From positions 2,119,076-2,183,075 of the forward strand of contig NZ_CP010029.1 in assembly GCF_001656035.1 (NCBI RefSeq): DNA of 64,000 bases. Reading direction: 5' to 3'. Positions 58,409 to 64,000 of the stretch are shown in pieces. The translations under genes and the position numbers were made by a program. This DNA comes from Yersinia entomophaga (GTDB taxonomy: Bacteria; Pseudomonadota; Gammaproteobacteria; Enterobacterales; Enterobacteriaceae). The notes under the pieces were generated by a model. The model did no database searches, was not told the DNA's origin, and saw only the letters and a program-made list of their open reading frames with translations. How positions within the stretch are numbered: the stretch's first letter is position 1; the number at the start of each line of letters is the position of its first letter.

Positions 58409-59569
58409 ATGAAACGTTTACCGATTACCGAGCGTCCAGACTGGCGCGAAAAGGCGACCGAGTTTGGCTTTAAATTTCACACCATGTATGGCGAGCCGTA
58501 CTGGTGTGAGGATGCCTACTACGAATTTACGCTGGCGCAGATTGAAGAGCTGGAAGATACCACGGCAGAATTGCATCAAATGTGCCTGCAGGTGGTAGAA
58601 AAGGTCATTAATAGCGATGAGCTGATGGCAAAATTCCGCATTCCTAAACATGTTTGGGATTTCGTCCGCACTTCGTGGCGCACCAACCAGCCTTCTCTCT
58701 ATTCCCGCCTTGATTTAGCCTACGACGGTAAAAGTCCGGCCAAGTTACTGGAAAATAACGCAGATACGCCAACGTCACTGTATGAAGCGGCATTCTTCCA
58801 ATGGCTGTGGCTGGAAGATCAGATCAACGCTGGCAATCTGAGCGGCGATGCAGATCAGTTCAACAGCCTGCAGGAAAAGCTAATCGAACGCTTTACTGAA
58901 CTGCGGGAAAACCACGGTTTTAGCCTGTTGCATCTGGCCTGCTGTCAGGACACCGAAGAAGATCGCGGTACGGTGCAATATCTACAAGATTGTGCTCTTG
59001 AGGCCGGATTACCAACCGAATTCCTGTTTATGGAAGAAATCGGCCTGGGTGAAAAAGGGCAATTTACCGATCTGGATAACCAGGTTATCAGTAATTTGTT
59101 CAAGCTCTATCCATGGGAATTCATGTTCCGCGAAATGTTCTCCACCAAGCTGGAAGACGCGGGCGTTCGCTGGCTGGAACCGGCGTGGAAAAGCATTATT
59201 TCCAACAAAGCACTGCTGCCGCTGCTGTGGGAGATGTTCCCTAATCACCCAAATCTACTGCCAGCATACTTTGCCGAAGACGACCATCCGCCGCTGGATC
59301 ACTATGTGACCAAGCCTTTGTTCTCACGGGAAGGTGCCAATATCCAGATCGTGGAAAATGGCAAAGAAGTGGCCCGCGTGGATGGCCCTTACGGTGAAGA
59401 AGGCATGATCGTACAGCAATTCCATCCGTTGCCACGCTTTGGCGATAGCTACACGCTGATTGGCAGCTGGTTGATCAACGATCAGCCCTGCGGTATTGGT
59501 CTGCGCGAAGATCGCGAATTGATCACGCAGGATCTGTCTCGATTCTACCCACATATTATTTTTGGCTAA
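58409..59569 (+). CDS. ygiC: glutathionylspermidine synthase-like ATP-grasp protein YgiC
   Basis: YgiC has the ATP-grasp fold of the synthetase half of glutathionylspermidine synthase, but its substrate is not established. It has 386 residues, the E. coli length. Segments such as [20 protein letters not shown] and [17 protein letters not shown] belong to the ATP-binding region. It follows ygiB closely and probably shares its transcript. Confidence 0.94.
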   Translation: MKRLPITERPDWREKATEFGFKFHTMYGEPYWCEDAYYEFTLAQIEELEDTTAELHQMCLQVVEKVINSDELMAKFRIPKHVWDFVRTSWRTNQPSLYSRLDLAYDGKSPAKLLENNADTPTSLYEAAFFQWLWLEDQINAGNLSGDADQFNSLQEKLIERFTELRENHGFSLLHLACCQDTEEDRGTVQYLQDCALEAGLPTEFLFMEEIGLGEKGQFTDLDNQVISNLFKLYPWEFMFREMFSTKLEDAGVRWLEPAWKSIISNKALLPLLWEMFPNHPNLLPAYFAEDDHPPLDHYVTKPLFSREGANIQIVENGKEVARVDGPYGEEGMIVQQFHPLPRFGDSYTLIGSWLINDQPCGIGLREDRELITQDLSRFYPHIIFG

Positions 59570-59589
59570 TCCCCAACTATGATGTGCAA

Positions 59590-59613
59590 AAGGGAAGGCA
59601 ATCGCTTTCCCTT
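59590..59613 (+). terminator. stem-loop after ygiC
   Basis: AAGGGAA and TTCCCTT with a ten-base loop, followed by CTTATATTTAT, 21 bp after the ygiC stop. A probable terminator of ygiBC. Confidence 0.6.
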
Positions 59614-59649
59614 CTTATATTTATAAAACCACTTATATCAATCAAATCA

Positions 59650-60432
59650 TTAGCCTAAACGAACCGACAGCATACTCAGCGATCCCATTTCGATTCCTTC
59701 GGTCGGTAGAGAAATAGCTTCTTTTCCGTCCCAGGCTCCCAAAATATACAGCAGCGGCAGGAAGTGTTCCGGAGTCGGGTTTGACAGCGCCGCGCCCTCA
59801 TGATCCATAAAATGGACCAGTGGATGGTTATCCCCCTGATAATCAAGGTTATCCCTGACGTACTGTTCAAAAGATTCGGCCCACGGATAAGGGCTAGCCT
59901 CTCCCTTCCAGTTAACCATTCTCAGGTTATGAACCACGTTACCACTGGCCACAATCAGCACACCCTGCTCACGTAGCACCGCCAGCTTACGCCCTAATTC
60001 ATAGTGATAAGCCGCTGGCTGGGTACCATCAACACTGAGTTGCACCACCGGAATATCGGCGTCAGGGTACATTTTAATTAACACTCCCCAAGCTCCGTGA
60101 TCCAAACCCCATTCGCGGGTATCGGCCATCACTTCAGCAGGTTTCAGCAGTTGCTGAATTTGCTCTGCAAGCTCAGGCGAACCGGGAGCCGGATACTGAG
60201 TATCAAACAAAGCCTGTGGAAATCCGCCAAAATCGTGAATAGTCCGCGGTTTTCCCATTGCTGTTACCGCAGTTCCACGGGTATACCAGTGGGCGGAAAT
60301 AGCCAAAATCGCTTTCGGCCTAGGAATCGCCTTACCCAACGCACGCCATGCCAAGGTATGACTGTTTTCTTCCAGCACGTTCATCGGGCTACCGTGGCCG
60401 AGAAACAGTGCAGGCATACGAGAGGTGTTCAT
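59650..60432 (-). CDS. ygiD: 4,5-DOPA-extradiol-dioxygenase-like protein YgiD
   Basis: A member of the LigB-type extradiol dioxygenase superfamily; E. coli YgiD cleaves L-DOPA. It has 260 residues. The probable metal-binding His residues lie in FLGHGSPMNV, ISAHWYTRG and ASGNVVHNLR, with another His in HFMDHEGAA. It is convergent with ygiC and upstream of the ribB region as in E. coli. The natural substrate is uncertain. Confidence 0.93.
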   Translation of the reverse strand: MNTSRMPALFLGHGSPMNVLEENSHTLAWRALGKAIPRPKAILAISAHWYTRGTAVTAMGKPRTIHDFGGFPQALFDTQYPAPGSPELAEQIQQLLKPAEVMADTREWGLDHGAWGVLIKMYPDADIPVVQLSVDGTQPAAYHYELGRKLAVLREQGVLIVASGNVVHNLRMVNWKGEASPYPWAESFEQYVRDNLDYQGDNHPLVHFMDHEGAALSNPTPEHFLPLLYILGAWDGKEAISLPTEGIEMGSLSMLSVRLG

Positions 60433-60615
60433 AGGAAATCCTTACAGTTAAATGAAATTATCAGGCTCTAGCTACAGGTTGGTCGCCAGACCTTGCAACT
60501 ACATTACGCGCTTTCTTTTCATTGCACAGCCGGATAACCATGAAGAAGATAGTCAAGAAATTTGAATGTATAGCGAGGGAAGACAAAGCGGGAATCCACA
60601 GCGGAAACAGAAATG

Positions 60616-60660
60616 AAAAAACCGGGCTATTTTACCTGTTAAGGAAAATAAAACCCGGTT
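60616..60660 (-). terminator. Rho-independent terminator of ribB
   Basis: On the minus strand AACCGGG ... CCCGGTT forms a stem with inner TATTTT/AAAATA pairing and ends in a run of six T (complement of A at 60616-60621). It is 49 bp after the ribB stop. Confidence 0.85.
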
Positions 60661-60708
60661 AACTCAGTCAGTTAAATCAGACAGCATTCAGAATGCTGCT
60701 AACCAAAC

Positions 60709-61362
60709 TCAGCTGGCTTTCTGTGCATGAGCCAAGCGGTATTCCGCCAGGTCATCAATAGTCACTACTGGCATATCATGCTGTTTAGCAAAGGCAATCA
60801 CTTCTGGCGCATGCGCCATGCTGCCATCGTCATTGGTCAATTCGCACAGTACGCCTGCGGGTTTAAAACCGGCCAGCGTTGCCAAGTCAATGGATGCTTC
60901 GGTATGACCACGACGAGTCAGTACGCCACCCGGTTGACCGCGCAGTGGGAAAACGTGGCCTGGACGGCTAAGATCCGCAGGTGCCGCGTTATCCGCAATG
61001 GCCGCACGAATGGTGGTCAAGCGGTCAGCGGCAGATACGCCCGTAGTAACGCCTTTAGCGGCTTCAATAGTCACGGTGAATGCGGTCTGGAACTGGCTGG
61101 AGTTGTTGGTCACCATCATTGGCAACTCAAGCTGCTGACGACGTTCTTCGGTGATACACAGACACACAATCCCACTGCCGTGACGAATTGTCAGAGCCAT
61201 TTGTTCTACGGTCATGGTTTCTGCGGCGAAGACAAGATCGCCTTCGTTTTCGCGGTTTTCGTCGTCTAGCACCATCACACCTTTGCCATTACGCAAGGCG
61301 TCCAATGCACGCTCTACACGCTCGAAAGGCGTGCCAAAATCTGATAGAAGGGTCTGATTCAT
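60709..61362 (-). CDS. ribB: 3,4-dihydroxy-2-butanone-4-phosphate synthase RibB
   Basis: RibB converts ribulose 5-phosphate to 3,4-dihydroxy-2-butanone 4-phosphate for riboflavin synthesis. It has 217 residues, the E. coli length, starting at [16 protein letters not shown]. The metal-binding acidic loop is [27 protein letters not shown] and [11 protein letters not shown] complete the active site. The frame continues upstream to 61587 only because it reads through the FMN riboswitch. Expression is set by that riboswitch. Confidence 0.97.
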   Translation of the reverse strand: MNQTLLSDFGTPFERVERALDALRNGKGVMVLDDENRENEGDLVFAAETMTVEQMALTIRHGSGIVCLCITEERRQQLELPMMVTNNSSQFQTAFTVTIEAAKGVTTGVSAADRLTTIRAAIADNAAPADLSRPGHVFPLRGQPGGVLTRRGHTEASIDLATLAGFKPAGVLCELTNDDGSMAHAPEVIAFAKQHDMPVVTIDDLAEYRLAHAQKAS

Positions 61363-61435
61363 GGTAAAAAACCTCATTAAATTATGGATTACCAGAATCA
61401 GGGCGGTCTTGAGGAGTGTTCGCCAAATATACGGC

Positions 61436-61464
61436 AAAAATAACGCAAGCGGGCAGTATGCCCG
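61436..61464 (-). terminator. intrinsic terminator of the ribB riboswitch (expression platform)
   Basis: On the minus strand CGGGCA TAC TGCCCG (61464-61450) is followed by CTTGCGTTATTTTTG. It lies directly after the FMN aptamer and before the ribB start, so it is the likely ligand-controlled terminator. Confidence 0.75.
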
Positions 61465-61473
61465 GCAGATACC

Positions 61474-61655
61474 GTTACTCTCTCCCATCCGGACTATAAC
61501 CGTCGGCCCCGGAATTACACCGGATCTGCTGACCTCTACGCTGAATGAAATTAACCACTCAATGTGAGCGCTCGCGGGCTTCCACAACGCGATACAAAAG
61601 TACCTAACTATGGTTTACCGCCGGTGGGGACTTTCACCCCGCCCTGAGAATAAGC
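61474..61655 (-). ncRNA. FMN riboswitch (RFN element) upstream of ribB
   Basis: The conserved RFN elements are all readable on the minus strand: CAGGGCGGGGTGAAAGTCCC at the 5' side, then CACCGGCGGTAAA, AGCCCGCGAGCG, the GATCCGGTGTAATTCCGGGG loop and CCGACGGTTATAGTCCGGAT at the 3' side. FMN binding is expected to reduce ribB expression. Confidence 0.97.
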
Positions 61656-61792
61656 GTAAAGACTATAACGCTAATGATTCGTCCGGGCAATTGGCAAAAT
61701 GCAGAATTAAACCCTGGTCACAAAGGTTTATAGAATTGACGCCAGGCATTACACTATTAGGCAATCACTAAACATCAAATTAGGGAAATACC

Positions 61793-62083
61793 ATGATTGA
61801 CCCGAAAAAAATTGAACAAATCGCCCGCCAGGTGCATGAATCCATGCCGAAAGGTATCCGCGAGTTCGGGGATGACGTCGAAAAGAAAATCCGCCAGGTG
61901 CTGCAATCGCAACTGACTCGTTTGGATTTGGTTAATCGTGAAGATTTCGACGTGCAAACGCAGGTGTTACTGCGCACCCGCGAAAAACTGGCAATGTTGG
62001 AACAGCGGATGAGCGAGCTGGAAGCCAAATTTAACGCGGCGCCAGTTGCTGCGCAGGACGAAGCCGAGAAAACCGGCGAGTAA
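61793..62083 (+). CDS. ubiK: ubiquinone biosynthesis accessory factor UbiK (YqiC)
   Basis: UbiK assists aerobic ubiquinone assembly together with UbiJ. It has 96 residues, as in E. coli. The N-terminal amphipathic region ([19 protein letters not shown]) and the C-terminal coiled coil ([20 protein letters not shown]) are clear. It is followed by a strong terminator. Confidence 0.95.
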   Translation: MIDPKKIEQIARQVHESMPKGIREFGDDVEKKIRQVLQSQLTRLDLVNREDFDVQTQVLLRTREKLAMLEQRMSELEAKFNAAPVAAQDEAEKTGE

Positions 62084-62103
62084 TTATTTCCAGCGTTCAG
62101 CTT

Positions 62104-62128
62104 AAAGGGGCTAGAATGCCCCTTTTTT
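62104..62128 (+). terminator. Rho-independent terminator after ubiK
   Basis: GGGGC TAGAAT GCCCC followed by six T; upstream AAA pairs with the T-run, which makes it useful on both strands, as the next gene is convergent. Confidence 0.9.
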
Positions 62129-62163
62129 CGTTGATAAAAAACATCTTAATGTTAGCCGATGAG

Positions 62164-63414
62164 TCAGCGATCAACCGTTGATATGGTTGTTTTTGGCAAA
62201 ATGAGCCAAAGTCCCGCAAACATAACCAGAGCGTATAAACTCTTCCACCCAATCATCAACAGCAATATGCAGCACAGCAGGCTGCCAATCATCGCCATCC
62301 AGCGTGAACGCCCTTTCAACAAGCGAATACCCGCCAACATACACAGCAAATAAATCAGCACGAAAATACCGTTGGCGTAGACGATCAGCATATCCAGCGG
62401 CAGAGAAAACCAATAAGTCAGCAACGTAGCAGCCAGACAGCAACCCACTACGGCGCTAAGGGCATTGACCGGCGTTTGGCCAGCGGATAAGCGAGCCAAA
62501 GGGCTTTCTGGGCGACTGACAGCCTGTGACCACACCATGCGAGCAAAACTCTGGGTATAAATATTCACACTGGCGAAGCACGCCAGATAGCCAATAATAC
62601 AAGCGACCCAAAGTGCGCGCTGACCAAAAAGTTGCACCACTATGCCCGGTAGAGATGCGGCCGCGGCCTGCTCTGTGCCATAGGCATGGAAATGGAGTAC
62701 GGCAACGGTACAACCCCAGTAAACCGCACCGGCCACCAACATGCCGATCAGCAAGGCGCGAGGAAAATCCCGTTTAGGATGGCGGAATTCTGTCGCCAGA
62801 TGCGCAAAGGCTTCCAGACCGACAAAACACCAGAACATTACCGCTAATGCATTGAATATATTAGGAGGAGAAACATCGGTAATCGCTGGCCAGGGAATCT
62901 GAGCGGGGCTGATATCCCCCCGCCACCAAATCGCCGCAACCAGAGCGATAATCAACAGGGCAATCAGAGTTTGAATATTGGCGCTGGAACCTGCGCTACG
63001 GGTGCCCAGTAGCCAAATCACCAGTAAAGTAGCCAGTTGCACTATCAGCAAGCCGGTAGCACTCCAGCCAAAGATGGCCTGCCAGAAGCCAGCGGCAATC
63101 TGCAATGCCGCTGGTAACCCCACGGGAATCACCGATAAAAACAGCCAGCCCGCCACTTTACCCAAACGTGGGCCAAACGCCATATTGACGAAATGAGCCG
63201 CGCCACCAGCACTAGGGAAATGACGCCCCAGCGCGGCGAAGGCGATAGCAATAGGGAACACCAGGGCAATCAGCAGTGGCCACGCCCATAGGCTGTCGTC
63301 GCCCGCCAGCATGGCGGCTAACGCCGGTACAGCAAATACGCCGGTGCCCAGCAAGGACGTAGATAACAAACCAACGCCCTGCGCCAACCCCAACTCCTGC
63401 TTCAATCCACTCAC
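62164..63414 (-). CDS. yjeH: L-methionine / branched-chain amino acid exporter YjeH
   Basis: This is an APC-superfamily transporter, 416 residues, with about twelve membrane helices. The N terminus, SGLKQELGLAQGVGLLSTSL, and the segments SVIPVGLPAALQIAAGF and FWCFVGLEAFAHLATEF match E. coli YjeH (418 residues), which exports methionine and branched-chain amino acids. The start is GTG at 63414. It lies between ubiK and hldE, a position it does not hold in E. coli. Confidence 0.9.
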   Translation of the reverse strand: MSGLKQELGLAQGVGLLSTSLLGTGVFAVPALAAMLAGDDSLWAWPLLIALVFPIAIAFAALGRHFPSAGGAAHFVNMAFGPRLGKVAGWLFLSVIPVGLPAALQIAAGFWQAIFGWSATGLLIVQLATLLVIWLLGTRSAGSSANIQTLIALLIIALVAAIWWRGDISPAQIPWPAITDVSPPNIFNALAVMFWCFVGLEAFAHLATEFRHPKRDFPRALLIGMLVAGAVYWGCTVAVLHFHAYGTEQAAAASLPGIVVQLFGQRALWVACIIGYLACFASVNIYTQSFARMVWSQAVSRPESPLARLSAGQTPVNALSAVVGCCLAATLLTYWFSLPLDMLIVYANGIFVLIYLLCMLAGIRLLKGRSRWMAMIGSLLCCILLLMIGWKSLYALVMFAGLWLILPKTTISTVDR

Positions 63415-63474
63415 CGTACCGCCTTATGCCATTGGCCATGGCGCAGCATCCTTACCCTGATTCAGCGGATTGAG

Positions 63475-64000
63475 TTAACCGCGCCCGTTTTTGATCGACT
63501 GAATAATATTAGTAGTGGAAACACCGTCTTCAAAGTTAAGTACCTTAACTTCACCGCCTGCGGCCCAGACTTCAGCGCTACCGGCGATATCTTCAGGCTT
63601 ATAGTCTCCGCCCTTCACCAGTAAATCTGGTAGAACACCAGCAATTAAGCGCTGTGGCGTGTCTTCTTCGAAAGAAACGACCCAATCAACAGACTCCAAC
63701 GCACCCAACACAATCATGCGTTGATCCAACGGGTTAACCGGACGTTTCTCTCCTTTCAGGCGTTTAGTGGACGCATCACTGTTAACCGCGACAATCAAAC
63801 GATCGCCCAGTTTACGGGCGTTAGCCAGATAAGAGACATGACCTGCGTGCAGGATGTCAAAAATTCCGTTGGTCATGACGATTTTTTCACCGCGCTGACG
63901 CGCCTGAGCCACCGCAGTTTTAAGCTGTTCTTCGGTCATCACGCCAAAACCAGTACTGGCACGGCCACGGATGGCGTTTTCCAGTTCGATCGGAGAAACC
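63475..64000 (-). CDS. hldE: HldE C-terminal ADP-heptose cytidylyltransferase-fold domain (partial, 5' end outside window)
   Basis: HldE is bifunctional: it phosphorylates D-glycero-beta-D-manno-heptose 7-phosphate and then forms ADP-heptose for the LPS core. The visible 175 residues are the end of the kinase domain linker ([12 protein letters not shown]) and the adenylyltransferase domain with [20 protein letters not shown] (HAGH motif) and [12 protein letters not shown]. The reading frame continues through the right edge, so an internal GTG at 63942 is not the real start. The full protein has about 475 residues. Confidence 0.96.
   Translation of the reverse strand, partial: VSPIELENAIRGRASTGFGVMTEEQLKTAVAQARQRGEKIVMTNGIFDILHAGHVSYLANARKLGDRLIVAVNSDASTKRLKGEKRPVNPLDQRMIVLGALESVDWVVSFEEDTPQRLIAGVLPDLLVKGGDYKPEDIAGSAEVWAAGGEVKVLNFEDGVSTTNIIQSIKNGRG

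Noticed and set aside
61363..61587. 75-residue N-terminal extension of ribB
   Set aside because: The frame runs through the FMN riboswitch and its terminator; the standard RibB N terminus begins at 61362.

Overview
The window is a chromosomal segment of a member of the Enterobacterales, most probably Yersiniaceae-like. The right half follows the Escherichia coli order exbD-exbB-metC-yghB-yqhC-yqhD-dkgA ... ygiQ-ftsP-plsC-parC-mdaB-ygiN-parE-yqiA-cpdA-yqiB-nudF-tolC-ygiBCD-ribB-ubiK-hldE, with proteins close to full family length. The genus cannot be fixed from the sequence alone. The left 31 kb, up to exbD, is accessory.

Layout. (1) 1-24.2 kb is a catecholate siderophore locus. A minus-strand operon entC-entE-entB-entA makes and activates 2,3-dihydroxybenzoate (DHB) and runs into an NRPS that begins with an adenylation domain and leaves the window on the left. 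Divergent from entC is fepB. An intergenic tract rich in inverted repeats follows, then the exporter entS, divergent from fepD-fepG-fepC. Next are an orphan proline-rich 219-residue protein, then fes - mbtH - a dimodular 2399-residue EntF-like NRPS on the minus strand, and a divergent TonB-dependent receptor of the ferrichrome/chrysobactin class. (2) 24.4-31.2 kb is a Cu(I)/Ag(I) efflux operon: a small secreted protein, CusF, CusC, a CusB with a fused CusF domain, and CusA. (3) 31.3-33.8 kb holds a shikimate dehydrogenase-like gene and the Fur-box-preceded exbB-exbD pair that powers TonB uptake. (4) 34-64 kb is mostly core genome: cystathionine beta-lyase, aldehyde detoxification (yqhC, yqhD, a zinc alcohol dehydrogenase, dkgA), topoisomerase IV (parC, parE), ftsP, plsC, quinone-related mdaB/ygiN, the cpdA/nudF cluster, tolC, ygiBCD, ribB with its FMN riboswitch, ubiK, a YjeH-like exporter, and the 3' part of hldE cut by the right edge.

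How the genes work together. EntC, EntB and EntA turn chorismate into DHB, and EntE loads DHB on the carrier domain of EntB. The big NRPS reads C-A-T-C-A-T-TE with no epimerase. Its second A domain has the full serine code of EntF. Its first A domain has an acidic pocket that suits a cationic amino acid. The predicted product is therefore a cyclic or linear tris(DHB-L-cationic residue-L-Ser) of the ruckerbactin/frederiksenibactin/turnerbactin type rather than enterobactin. EntS would export it, the receptor plus ExbBD/TonB and FepBDGC would import the ferric complex, and Fes would hydrolyse it. Fur-box-like sites lie before entC/fepB, entS/fepD and exbB, and a 12+12 bp dyad lies before fes and the receptor. 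The extra NRPS at the left edge, the proline-rich orphan and the two intergenic repeat tracts are the least explained parts.
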